A DNA stretch of 64,000 nucleotides from Bos javanicus (Eukaryota > Chordata > Mammalia > Artiodactyla > Bovidae). The notes under the pieces are model-generated. The model was not told where the DNA came from. It saw nothing but the letters and a program-made list of their open reading frames with translations, and searched no databases. The stretch lies in NCBI RefSeq assembly GCF_032452875.1, contig NC_083881.1:64549689-64613688 (forward strand), in the 5' to 3' direction. Each line of letters begins with the position of its first letter. Position 1 is the stretch's first letter. This document shows positions 1 to 11,420 of the stretch, one piece after another. A program made the position numbers and the translations under genes.

Positions 1-2390
1 TTTCCATCTTGCCAGAAATATAATTTTTTTCAAATCAAGAGAATTATTTCTTCTCAGAAAAATATTCTTGCACACAGAAATGCAATCATCTCGTTAACTA
101 GAATGTGAAATGAGACAAAGGACAGGACAAACAAGGAACAAACACATTGTCATACAGGAAGAATGTGCTAGCGTGTAACAGCTTATGCATTACTGTTGTT
201 AAGACAAATAATGTGATATATCAACAAAATGTAATATATCATATAAGAATGTTTATAAGTGTCAGGGGTTGTGTGTGTTTGGAGGATGGCTATCCTTGTT
301 GATATATATTCATTATTATGTTTCACCCTAAGCAGAATGACGGTTTTAATTCAGATGTAACTCAGCAAAGACCACTGTGTAATCATTATAGCCATCAACA
401 CACTGATTCATGTGCAGTTGGTCCAAAAGTTACAAAAGCTGTTTCTGAGTTCTTATTTGTACCCACCATCTTAAGATTACATCAGAATTAAAGCATGCAG
501 GACTTGAACTGACTTCAAAGACTAAACTTAGACTTCTAGCTAGTTTAGCTTTTTTCTTTTATTGCTTCATGTTTTCCATTTGGCTTCCATATCCTGTTTT
601 AGCTTGATGCCCCTTCTAGAATTTCATTTACAAATCTTACAGCTTTGGTTGGTGAAACACACTAATTAATGTTGTGGTGTAGGCTGAGGATTTTAGCAAT
701 CTTATCCCTCCTGCTTGGAAAAAAATATCTGTCGTTTTTCCACCCCATGTCTATTACCATACTGAACATGGCAAAATGCATCTTAAGTGGAACTCTAAAT
801 GCGTGTAATCAAAATGCATTTAAGGAGGACTGTTTACACTATCTGCTGCCAATACTATTAATCATGGAGCTCGAACCTTTCAATGCAACAGAAATATGAG
901 ATCTACTTTTTCCTAATTAGATTTTTTCAAGAAAAAACAATGAAGTAAAAACAAGTTATGATATTTTTGAAATCCCAAGTAATGCTTAAGCCAGCAGCAT
1001 TTCAGCTTTATAAAATGGACAATTCCATGGGCTTTGTAAATCTCTTTTGAATGCATTAAGCATTACCAATTTAAGGGACAAATTCCAGCTCCAAAGGTCT
1101 TTGGCCAGCCTGAGATCCTGTACAGGCAACCAAGCTCAGATTTGCAGCTTTATGCTTGAAGAGAGTTTTCTGGTGACCAACTTCTCAAAAATTTTTTTGT
1201 TAATACTATGGCGTATCCGTCATATTTTAGCTGGAACTGAATAAAGTTAAAAATCCTTGTGTTAATATGCCTGCTATGATTTTAACAGATCCAAAGGTGC
1301 TGTATATTTTTGATTGAGTCTAATTAGGGTCATCTTATCTGCATGTCATCTTGTGATGGTATCAGTACACATCCATTCAGTGTTTTTTTTTTTTCAGTGT
1401 TATTTTGAGCAGCAGGTAGGGGCCAGGCTTTTAGTAGGTTTAAAATGTTAGAATAAATAGTTGAATGGTTTTATAAGCACCATACTTTGTAGCTCCCGAA
1501 GTTATAGTTACGTTTTCAATTCTTGGTAAAAGACAATGTGATCTTAAAATAAGTAAATAAATAATTTTGACTTCTGGATTTCTCCAACTCTAGCTAGCTG
1601 GTAAAGAGGAAAAACAAGCTACTCTTGAAACTCCAGTGTGCCTGGAACATAACACCCTTGTTTAGTGGGTTGACTTGGCCATGTTAGTTGGCATCTATAA
1701 ACCAAGGGAGAAGGAAAGGATACTTTGTGAATTTGTGCTGTAGATGTAGCAACTTACACTGCCAAGTTCAAGCTCTGCTTGCCTGGTTACCTTATCCAAA
1801 TCTTCACATATTTGAAAGCTTTATGTGTCCCTTGAGACATTTTGATGAATGTGATTCCACCATACTTCCAAGAACCCGGGGATCCAAGATTAAATAATGA
1901 AAAGATAATTTATAATGCATTTACCTTGAGCTCTGATGGTAGTGTTTGTGTTAACAGAGCCCCTGTGTTCCGTCTAACGTGTGTGTGCGCAAACACAAAG
2001 GAATGACGAGCTGGTTCCAAAACAACAGTTTAAAAATGTATGAGGAATCAGCCTGTATGTGGCTTGCTCAGGGCTGTTTTCCTCACAATTTAAAAATATC
2101 TCTTCAAAGATGGCATGCTCTGATTTTTGGACATTTAACTGAAAGTTTCTTTGGAAGTATAGAGAAACCTAGTGCAGGAATGTACTCCTTGACTTCTACT
2201 TTTATAACTACCACAATCTCTGTATGCCATTTCTAGTAATACTCCTATTTTATTAAGGGAGGTAAAAAGAAAGCCCCCAAAGGATACACACCTATTGCTT
2301 CTTATTCACATCCTTGTACAAAATGAATGACAAAGTTGTGGTCAGCACTGAATTTCCTTACTATAGTGATGATGATCGTGATCATGATGA
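1..2390. other. Intergenic sequence, no gene recognised
   Basis: AT-rich unique-looking sequence. Short open frames are present on the plus strand (for example 669-899 and 1979-2236), but they have no recognisable domain, no plausible splice context and no similarity I know. A run of T lies near 1381-1394. Nothing here supports a gene. Confidence 0.6.
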
Positions 2391-2392
2391 TA

Positions 2393-2595
2393 TTTGCTAA
2401 CATTTATTAAACGATGATTCATTACTGGCTTGTTCTACTACATTCCTTACAAGAACAGAACCATCACTAAAAGTGATTATTTTACAGATGAGATAACTGG
2501 GGCACAAACAGGATAACTTACGCATGGTTATGCTAACAGTTTATATCATTAAATCATGCTGACTTCCAGCATTGATTCCCTTTTTAGCCTAGCCA
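2393..2595 (+). repeat. MIR-like ancient SINE
   Basis: The order of landmarks fits the mammalian MIR core: an 'aacatttattaa' start, then 'ttttacagatgagataactgggg', then a degraded 'aggataacttacgcatgg' where MIR usually has the gene-like 'gaggttaagtaacttgcc'. It is highly diverged, so the family call is tentative. Confidence 0.5.
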
Positions 2596-3439
2596 GTTTT
2601 GTATCATTCTGACACCTTGCTTCAGTGTCAAGGAAGAATTAAAGTCCAAGCTCTATATGAAGCAAATTAGTCTTCTCATTTGATATTAATAATAATAGTG
2701 CTTATTTCCTAGAAATGAAATATATGACTAAGCAGTAAAGGCCGATCTCATCACTCTGGGCAGATGGGTAGAATAAGCTCTTTAGAAGTGTTTGATTTTT
2801 CTAAAATGTGATGCTTGGCTTTCGTTAATTTAGACTCTAACACATGACCTAAAGATACTGACATTGATACAATATATTTTGATAGTACAATTCTTAGATT
2901 GTACTTTTGCATTTTTGGTCATATAAGAATGGATTAATCACTTGAACTCTCAACAGATGAAGTGAGAAAATACTTTTTTTCCCCTAAAAGATGTGGAAGT
3001 TACTTGTTGAATGATCTCTGAGATGTACTTTATGGTGTGGCAACTTAAATGTTTATATATGGGTATAAGTTTTCATCTAAATACTAATGCATATGCTCAT
3101 GATGCTGTTGTTCATGGGTGATAACAATATGGATGCTGTATGACTTCCTTTTATTTATTAAAAATAGTTTTATGATATTTTTTGATTGGAACACTGGTCA
3201 AGCTAGGCCAGGCCATACTATTATAGCAAACCCTGAAATCTAAGTGACTTAAAAACACTGAATGGTACTCTGGTAAGACTTAGGTGGATTCTTGATGTTT
3301 TAGCTATGTTTTTATGAATTTGTAAATCATCCTTTCTGGATCCTCAGTGCAAGCTGAGATTACTAAAGTCATAGGAAGCACACAGTTAAGGATTGCCCAT
3401 GTCTCCTAGCCTGTACAGAACTGGAAATCACACAATATA

Positions 3440-3483
3440 GGTTTCAGTTCAGTTCAGTTCAGTCGCTCAGTCGTGTCCGACAC
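3440..3483 (-). mobile_element. Very short BovB/BOV-A 3'-end fragment
   Basis: A run of 'cagtt' units followed by 'cgctcagtcgtgtccgac' is the extreme 3' end shared by BovB and BOV-A elements, read here in antisense. Only about 40 bp are present, so this is a severely 5'-truncated insertion. Confidence 0.75.
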
Positions 3484-3654
3484 TTAACCTTTAGTTTCTT
3501 ATTGTATAAATATAAGATTGACCTATGACAACAAGAAATATTTGTGAACTTTTGGCAGTGGACATGATGAAGTAACTAGTATCAGACCTCCCCTTTTGTC
3601 ATCAACGATTAATCTTTTGACCTAAACAAATAGACTGCCGGTTGTTTCTCCAGC

Positions 3655-3690
3655 AAAAAAAAAAAGGGGGGGGGGATGTGGGGGGGGGGA
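3655..3690. repeat. A11-G10 / G10 homopolymer tract
   Basis: Eleven A are followed by ten G, then ATGT, then ten more G. The G runs could stack into a quadruplex, and the tract is prone to slippage and to sequencing error. It sits in intergenic sequence with no gene next to it. Confidence 0.9.
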
Positions 3691-3962
3691 GTTGTGTTCA
3701 GGGTCAGCAGAGAATTACAATTTGGGGTCTGCAGTCATGACAAGCCACATGCAACTTCCTGCACAGTAGGGGAAGGAGACTTCCTTTATAGAGGGAAAAG
3801 GAGCTTGGAAGGGCTATAGGAAACAGTATGACTTCTCACTAGCTGAGTTACTGCCACAGGAGTCTCTTCTTCCCATTGGCCTCTGCTATTGTCACAGTGT
3901 GTGAGAGCTCCCCCTTCTGGCCTCTTGGTTCTATTTAATTGAGGGTTTTGTTTATTTGTTGT

Positions 3963-5185
3963 TATTGTTCAGTCACTCAGTCGTGTCTGACTCCACGACC
4001 CGGTGAATTGCAGCACACCAGGCTTCCCTGTCCTTCACTATCTCCTGGAGTTTGCTCAAACTCATCTCCATTGAGTCGATGATGCCATCCAACCATCTTA
4101 TCCTCTGTCAACCCCATCTCCTCTTACCCTCAATCTTTCCCAGAATCAGGGTCTTTTCCAATGAGTCAGTTCTTCGCATCAAGGGCCAAAGTATTGGAGC
4201 TTTAGCTTCAACATCAGCCCTTCCAATGAATATTCAAGGTTGTTTCCTTTAGGAGTGACTGGTTTGATTTTGCAATCCAAGGGACTCTCAAGAGCCTTCT
4301 AAAGCATCAGTTTGAAAGCATCAGTTCTTTGACTCTCAGCCTTCTTTATGGTCCAACTCTCACTTCCATTTGCTCAGTCCATACATGGCTGGAAAAACCA
4401 TAGCTTTGACTATATGGTCCTTTGTTGGCAAAGTGATGTCTCTGCTTTTTAATACACTGTCTAGGTTTGTCATAGCTTTTCTTCCAAGGAGCAAGCATCT
4501 TTTAATTTCATGGCTTCAGTCACCATCCACAGTGATTTTGGAGCCCAAGAAAATAAAATCTGTCACTGTTTCCAATTTTCCCCTATCTATTTGCTGTGAA
4601 GTGATGGGACCGAGTGCCATGATCTTAGTTTTTTGAATGTTGTTTTAAACCATCTTTTTCACTCTCCTCTTTTACCTTCATCAAGAAGCTCTTTAGTTCC
4701 TCTTCACTTTCTGCCATTAGGATGGTGTCATCTGCATACCTGCAATTGTTGCTGTTTCTCCTGACAATCTTGATTCCAGCTTGAGCTTCATCCAGCCCAG
4801 CATTTCACATGATGTACTCTGCATACAAGTTAAATAAGCAGGGTGACAGTATGCACCCTTAATGAGTTACTTTCCCAGTTTTGACCCAATCTCTTGTTCC
4901 ATGTCTAGTTCTAACTGTTGCTTCTTGACCTGCATACAGGTTTCTCAGGAGGCAGGTAAGGTGGTCCGATATTCCCATCTCTTTAAGAATTTTCCACAGT
5001 TTATTGTGATCCACACAGTCAAAGGCTTTGGTGTAGTCAGAGAAGCAGAAGTAGATGTTTTTCTTGACTTTTCTTGCTTTTTCTATGATCCAATGGATGT
5101 TGGCGATTTGATCTCTGATTCCTCAGCCTTTTTAAAATCCAGTTTGTACATCTCGAAGTTCTTGGTTCACATACTGTTGATGCTA
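3963..5185 (-). mobile_element. BovB (RTE) LINE, 5'-truncated, copy 1
   Basis: The 3' end is on the left ('cactcagtcgtgtctgac'), followed by the antisense of the BovB reverse-transcriptase C-terminus. Recognisable pieces include the antisense of 'MASGPI', of the YADD box region (plus strand near 4728-4740) and of the 'CFIDYAKAFDCVDH' segment near 5010-5060. The similarity stops near 5185. Indels and stops break the frame throughout, so this is an old, dead copy. Confidence 0.88.
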
Positions 5186-5549
5186 CATTTCCCCCTTTTA
5201 ATCAAGATCTTTCTCTGAAAACACCACTGATCAGCAATCGGGTTTTCAGTTTCAGTGGCTTCTCATCGCTCATTGCCAGGAAAGACCTTTCCTGGGTGTA
5301 GTGTCTCACATCAGAGGGAAAGTACGCAGATTGGAAACCTATTGAGATCACATTTGAGTAGCAAGAAGAAGAAGGAGGGAGGACTCTTAGGTGCTTTTAA
5401 TCCAAAGTCCTGTTATCAAGGTCACAGACACTGGAGATCATCTGAAGTGTTGTGTCATTATCAAAGGTTTCAAGCCTGATCAGCTATCTTGGAAAAGCTG
5501 TCTCATCAAGGTGTCATCAGCTTCAATTCTGGGAAATCTTTAACTCACC

Positions 5550-7000
5550 AGATAACGCGCAGATCCAGTCAGCTTTGGTGCTTCCTTTATGTGTGTCATG
5601 TAAACCCAAGCGTCTATTCACATTTCTGTGCAACCATCACAACTATCTATTTCCAGCTTTTTATCTTCCCCAAGTAAAAGGCTGCACCCACTAAAGAATA
5701 ACACTCCCATCATCACCCCTCCCCCTGCCATCCTACAGCCCCAGGAAACCACCATTCAACTTGCTATGATTCTGGGTATCTCCTATGGGTGGAATCATAC
5801 AGTATTTGTCTTTTCACGCCTGGCTTGTTTCACTTAGCATGATGTCTTCAAGGTTCATCAGTGCAGAAGCATGTGTCAGAATTTCTTTTCTTTTTAAAGC
5901 TGAGTAATATTAATGGCCTGTAATTAATATAATTATATATTGTAATGTAATTATATATATATCAATCACAGTTTGTTTATCAATAGACACTTGGGTTGCT
6001 TCCATGTTTTAGATACTGGGAATAACACAGTTATGAACATGGATGTATAAATCTCTCTTTGATATCTTGCTTTAAATTCTTTTGGGTATTAACCCAGAAG
6101 AGGAATTGCTGTATCATATGGTAATTCTATGTTTAATTTTTTCAAAGAAATATCAGATTGTTTTCCATAGTGGCTACAACATTTTATACACTTACCAACA
6201 GGGCACAACAGTTCCGAATTTTCCACATTCTTGCCAGTGCTGGTTATTTTCTATTAAAAAAAATAACATCCAACCTGATGGATGTGAGATGGTATCTCAT
6301 TGTAAGTTTTGATTCGAGTTTCACTAATAATTAGAGCTATTGAACATGTAATTGACCGTTTCAATATCTTCTTGGAGAAATGTCTATTCAAGTCCAATGC
6401 CCATTTTTGAGTTTGTGTTTGTTGTTAAGTTGTAGGAGTTCTGTATGTATTCTGAATACTAACCACTTGTCAGACACAGGATTTGCAGATATTTTCTCCT
6501 GTTCTGTAGGTTGCCTTTATACTCTGATTTTTCTGATGCACGAAAGTTTTAAATTTTGATGTAGTTTATCTAATTTATCTTTTGTTCCTTGTGCTTTTGA
6601 TGTACTGTCTAAGAAAACATTGCAAAATCCAATGTCATAAAGCTTTTCTTTTCTTCTGAGTCTTATAGTTTTAGCTCTTCCCTTTAGGTCTTTGATTCAA
6701 TTTGAGTTAGTTTTTATATATAATGTGTAAAAAAAGGGTCCAAATTCATTCATCCCCATGTTTCCCAACACCATTTGTTAAAAGATTGTCCCTTCAAAAT
6801 TGAATGGCCTTGACATCCTTATGGAAAGTCATTTCACTGCGTATGTAAGGGGTTTGGGGTGGGTGGGAGGGGTCCTCTAGTCCATTGCATTGATCTGTTT
6901 GTTTTTATGCAAGTACCACAGTTTTTGTAATTGGGAAGTGTGAGTCCTCCAACTTTGTCCTTCTTTTTCAAGTTTGTTTGGCTATTTACAGACACACACC
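5550..7000 (-). mobile_element. Old L1 3' region, antisense
   Basis: On the plus strand this reads as the complement of an L1 3' part. Typical phrases are 'ggtggaatcatacagtatttgtc', 'gctgagtaatat', 'gtggctacaacattttatac', 'gatgtgagatggtatctcat' and 'accatttgttaaaagattgtcc'. It is diverged and non-functional. The stretch 5186-5549 between this and the BovB copy is unrecognised. Confidence 0.75.
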
Positions 7001-7665
7001 ACCTTAACCAAGTTGTAAAATGTTAACATCACAAGGAATGAGGAAGCTGGCGTTGTGCGCTTCCTGAAAGGACGCCAAGTAGCATCACTCCTGTGTTATT
7101 CCTGCCAAACTGGGGAAATGAGAATATAGCAAACAAACTCAAACTTAGTGACGTTTTTCAAAACAATTGGCATATTCTTTTCTAAAAAAATGTCAAGGGC
7201 GTGAAAGACAAAAAGAGGCAATCTTCCAGGTTGAAGGAAATTCAAGGGACATGAAAACTAAATGCAATATGTGATCCTAGATTGGATTGTAGACTTGTAA
7301 AGAACATTGTCAGGACGGTCAGTGAAATTTGAGTGAGATCTGTGGGTTAGACGGTCGTATTGTTTCAGTGTTAACTCCCTGAACCTGGGTCATTCATTAT
7401 ATCTACAGGTTACTTTCAAATGGTTAAAGGTTATATTATGTATAAATATAAAAAGTTAAGGATAAGTATATATATGTACACGTATCTGTATATACATATA
7501 CAGAGACATAGGGACAGAGAGAGACAGGAAGACAGAATAACTAAGCAAATGTGGCAAAATGTTCAAAATTAAATGTTACCAGTTAACAGTACTTAGGAGT
7601 TCTTTGTATTATTGTAATTTTCTGTAAGCTTAAAGTAAAAATTTAAAAATAGGAAAATGATGGCT

Positions 7666-7849
7666 AAATATAGACATTTTCAGAAAAACAAAGTGAAAGA
7701 AAGTGAAGTTGCTCAGTCGTGTCCAACTCTTTGCGACCCCATGGACTGTAGCCTACCAGGCTCCTCCGTCCGTGGGATTCTCCAGGCAAGTGTACTGGAG
7801 TGGGTTGCCATTTCCTTCTCCAAAATATAGACATTTTCAGAAAAACAAA
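7666..7849 (-). mobile_element. BOV-A SINE monomer with 27-bp target-site duplication
   Basis: The BOV-A body (about 7693-7822) runs 'gctcagtcgtgtccaactctt' ... 'ccatggactgtagcctacc' ... 'gtgggttgccatttccttctcc', that is, antisense. It is flanked by a perfect 27-bp direct repeat at 7666-7692 and 7823-7849 (starting aaatatagacattttcag). Perfect flanks of this length point to a fairly recent L1/BovB-type retroposition. Confidence 0.92.
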
Positions 7850-8257
7850 AGCTATGGAAATTTATTGGCACTAGACCTGCAGTGCAGGAAATACGAAGTT
7901 CCCAGGGCTGAATAGAAATGATTCCAAATGAGAGCCTGCATTTGCAGGAAGGGAGAAAAGCCCTGGAAATAGTAATATTTCTAAACTACACCTTCAGGCT
8001 TGTAATTCTACATAGTGGACTAACCACGTGTGCTTAGCTCCTCTTACTCCAAACCCCTAAAAACTACTGTAAAGGATATAGTTATAAACCTGCAAAAATA
8101 AAGACAGGGCTTCAGTTTATCAGAGGTTTCAATAAATTTCTGAAGACCGAAGGTGGGTGATGGAGTGAGTACTTAGTGAGGCAGAGAGGAAGAAACTGCA
8201 CTTGAAAGAATGCAGGGTGGATCATTGTTGAGCAGATGGTACAACTATGATAGCTTA

Positions 8258-8751
8258 TGAACAATGTCGGATTCGCGATCTCCAAAGAAGATTTAGCTTC
8301 AGGATCAGCGACCAGGCTTGACCACTCAGGGCTCTTGTGTGGCAAAAGTTTTATTACAGTGAAAAGGGACAGAGAAAGGTTCTGACATAGACATCAGAAG
8401 GGGGTGGAGAGTGTCCCCCCCCCGCCCCCCGCCCGCTAGTCTTAGCAAGGGAGCTATATACTTTCTCAATTGGTTATTGCAGTAAATCAAAAGAATGTCT
8501 CAAGGTTGTAAAGGTCTGTCTTACCAGAGTCATTCCCACAATATATATTTTAAGATAACCGGATTAGTCAGAAGGTTCTCAAGAAGGAGAAACATATCCT
8601 CAAGCAGGACACATTGCTATATTGACTAAGACAAAGCAATGTAGAAAAAAATGTTTGTCCTTTTTTCCTCCTTGAGAACTCCAGAGCCCTATCTCCTCCT
8701 CTAGAGCCTCAGACCCCTTTCTCTTCCTCGGGGGACCTGGACTTCTTATCA
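8258..8751 (-). mobile_element. Probable solo LTR of a bovine endogenous retrovirus
   Basis: Read on the minus strand, this has LTR-like order. There is a TG start, a TATA-like element (plus-strand ctatata near 8453-8459) preceded by a G/C-rich block, and an AATAAA poly(A) signal (plus-strand tttatt near 8350). A downstream R/U5-like part then ends in CA. The text resembles the ERV-K-type bovine LTR family as I remember it. No internal gag, pol or env lies next to it, so it is a solo LTR if the call is right. I could not confirm a short target duplication, so the ends are approximate. Confidence 0.6.
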
Positions 8752-9039
8752 ACCTGCCTAGGAATTGAGTCTCTCAACTACATTCCATAAACCTGGAGAG
8801 GCTGAGCACTCAGATGTGCCAGGTCTTCTGAGACAGCAAAATAGGCTTAAAATAGAGGAGTTACTGGAAAGTTTGTAGGCAAAATTAATATACACGTGTC
8901 TCTGTAAAGAATGTCCCATTCTCCCCCAGCAGAGGAAGAGAGGCAGAGAAGGCAAGGGTGAGAGGGAAAGACTGGTTGATTTCATTTTAAAAGAAATGGA
9001 AAGATACCATTTGTTTCTTTTATGTGTGCTGAAAACACT

Positions 9040-9470
9040 TAAGTTCCAGTCTCTTAGTAAATTTCAAGAATATAATACAGTATTGTTAACTATAGTTGCC
9101 ATGGTGTACATTACATCCTCAGAACTGATCCCTCTTAGTACAAACTGAAAGTTTGTAACCATTAGCTAGTAGCACCCATGAACAGTAAACCCTGACAGGC
9201 TACAGCCCATGGGGTCATAAAGAGTCAGACACGACTTAGCAAATAAACAACAACAACCCCATTTCCTCCACCCCTCAGCCCCTGGCAACCACCAGTCTTC
9301 GCTCTGATTCTGTGAGTTTGACATTTTTTTTTACAATGAGATCATACAATATTTGTCTTTCTGTGTCTGGTTTATTTCACCTAGCATAATGCCCTGCAGA
9401 TTTATCCATATTGTTACAAATGGGAGGATTTCCTTCTTTATATCTGAATAGTATTCCACTGTATATAATC
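9040..9470 (-). mobile_element. L1 3' fragment, antisense, with BOV-A fragment inside
   Basis: The text 'aactatagttgccatggtgtac' ... 'ctggcaaccaccagtcttc' ... 'tggtttatttcacctagcataatg' is the antisense of an L1 3' region. It is interrupted at about 9193-9262 by a short plus-strand BOV-A 3' piece ('ggctacagcccatggggtc'...'gacacgactta'). Non-coding. Confidence 0.75.
9193..9262 (+). mobile_element. BOV-A 3'-end fragment
   Basis: About 70 bp of BOV-A 3' sequence ('catggggtcataaagagtcagacacgactta') followed by an A/C-rich (aac)n tail, inserted in the L1 antisense fragment. Confidence 0.8.
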
Positions 9471-9724
9471 TCACAGTGTACGTATATAATCTCACATTGC
9501 ACACTTTAACGAGAACAAAAAAAAATTGCATTGTATAACCTAAATTTATACAATTTTTGTCAATCATACCTCAATAAAGTTGAGGGGAAAGAAATTTAAA
9601 CAAATTCATAAGACCTAAAACCAAATACCAATAAAACAAAAGAAATGAATTGTCTGGTGAGAGATTGGTCAGTGAACACGTGAGCTGGTGTCCTGATCAG
9701 CACATGTGTCTCCTCATTTCATTT

Positions 9725-9946
9725 TTGTTGTTGTTGTTTAGTCACTAAGTCATGTCTGAATCCTTTGCAACCTCATGGGCTGTAGCCCACCAGGCTCCTC
9801 TGTCCATGGGATTTCCCAGGCAAGCATATTGAAGTGGGTTGCCATTTCCTTCTCCAAGAGATCTCCCCAAGCCAGGGATCAAGCCTGCATCTCCTATACT
9901 ATAATAGTAAAGGTGAATTCTTCACCACTGAGCCACCGGGGAAGCC
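9725..9946 (-). mobile_element. Bov-tA SINE, antisense
   Basis: A (ttg)n tail complement on the left, then a BOV-A body, then the tRNA-Glu-derived head in antisense at the right end ('accactgagccaccggggaagccc'). The element is full length and diverged. Confidence 0.9.
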
Positions 9947-10139
9947 CTATGAGGTCTAAAACCTCAATGGTTGCTCCCTGTCTCTTCACCTAAAGTGACA
10001 CCTGCTGGGTGACAGACCCTACCATGGACACAGAGCTGGAGATGAGCTTTTATGTTGTGTTATTCTTAAGTATGCATGGGCAACCAAAAATCTTCAGAGA
10101 TAGAAATGTGCAACATTAAAAAAATACAAAGCAAAAATG

Positions 10140-10460
10140 ACTCCCTAGGGCAGCAATGGAGATGAAGACATAGAAGACAGACTTGTGGACACAGTGGGGA
10201 GGAGAGGGTGGGACAAACTGAGAGAGTGGCATTGAAGCATGTACTTTACCATATGCAAAGCAGGAAGCTGCTATGTGACACAGGGAGCTCAAGGCAAACC
10301 TGGTTACCTGTGACAGCCTAGAGCGGGAGGACGGGGTGGGAGGTGGAAAGGCGGTTCAGGAGGGAGGGGACATGTTACCTATGGCCGATTCATGTTGGTG
10401 TATAGCAGAAACAAACACAATATTGTAAAGCAGTTATCCTCCTATCAAAAATAAATGAAT
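10140..10460 (+). mobile_element. Artiodactyl L1 3' terminal segment
   Basis: The sequence 'agacttgtggacacagtgggg' ... 'acacagggagctcaa' ... 'gattcatgttggtgtatagcagaaac' ... 'aatattgtaaagcagttatcctcc' ending in 'aaaaataaatgaataaaa' is the common artiodactyl L1 3'UTR and tail. It is 5'-truncated and has no ORF. Confidence 0.8.
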
Positions 10461-10534
10461 AAAAATTACTCCCTAGGAGTTGATTCATGGGGAAAAAAAA
10501 CTTTAAAAGTTTACAATTACTTGTAGACTTTTGT

Positions 10535-10795
10535 AATTGGGAGAATGGCATTGAAACATGTATAATATCATGTATGAAACGAGTTGCCAGTCCAGGTTCG
10601 ATGCACGATACTGGATGCTTGGGGCTGGTGCACTGGGACGACCCAGAGGGAGGGTATGGGGAGGGAGGAGGGAGGAGGGTTCAGGATGGGGAGCACGGGT
10701 ATACCTGTGGTGGATTCATTTCAATGTGGGGCAAAACTAATACAATATTGTAAAGTTTAAAAATAAAATAAATTTAAAAAAAAAAGAAAAAAAAA
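10535..10795 (+). mobile_element. Bovine-type L1 3' end with poly(A)
   Basis: The segment 'agttgccagtccaggttcgatgcacgatac' ... 'ggtatacctgtggtggattcat' ... 'aatacaatattgtaaag' followed by an A-rich tail is the 3' end of the young bovine L1 family. It directly follows another L1 3' end, so two insertions stand in tandem. Confidence 0.85.
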
Positions 10796-10799
10796 GTTT

Positions 10800-11420
10800 A
10801 CAATTAGTATCCTCAGATATATCTATAGCTGAGAGTGAAAATAAGAGAGATCCCATAAAACAAAAGAATTGAAATTAGGGTCTCAAACTGATATCTACAA
10901 CCCATGTTCATAGCAGCATTATACACAATAGCCAAAGGTGAAAACAACCTCAGTTTCCATGACACTGACACATCCATGAGCATATAAACAAAGTGTGGCA
11001 TATATGTACAATGGCCTTAAATAGAAAGGCAATTCTACAACATGAATGAAACACCATATGATTCTACTTACATGTGTCAGTCAGTCAATTCAGTCTCTCA
11101 GTCGTGTCTGACTCTTTCTGACCCCAGGGACTGCAGCAAGAATACTGAAGGCAAGAATACTGGAATGGGTGGCCATTTCCTTCTCCAGGGCATCTTCCTG
11201 ACCCAGGGATGGAACCTGTGTCTCTTGCCTCTCCTGCACTGGCAGGCGGATTCCTCACCACTTTGCCTCCCGACTACCCTTAGGTCAGTGCATGGAGAGT
11301 GTTTTTCCTCCCAGGTGAATGGTGGCAGCGTGGACAATGGGAAAGCCCAGGTTAACATCTCCAAACACTAACGGCTACACTGACTTAAAAAACAAGTCCA
11401 TTTAAGGAAGAATGTTAATG
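10800..11420 (+). mobile_element. Old L1 3' fragment, sense, split by a Bov-tA
   Basis: Text such as 'cccatgttcatagcagcattatacacaatagcc' and 'catgaatgaaacaccatatgattctactta' is the typical L1 3' region in sense orientation. It is interrupted at 11076-11274 by an antisense Bov-tA. Confidence 0.7.
11076..11274 (-). mobile_element. Bov-tA SINE, antisense, rearranged
   Basis: The antisense BOV-A start ('cagtcgtgtctgactctt') runs into the antisense tRNA-like head ('ctgcactggcaggcggattcctcacca'). The central 'aggctcctctgtccatggg' block is replaced by a short duplicated 'gcaagaatactg' stretch (11137-11163), so the middle is rearranged. Confidence 0.85.
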
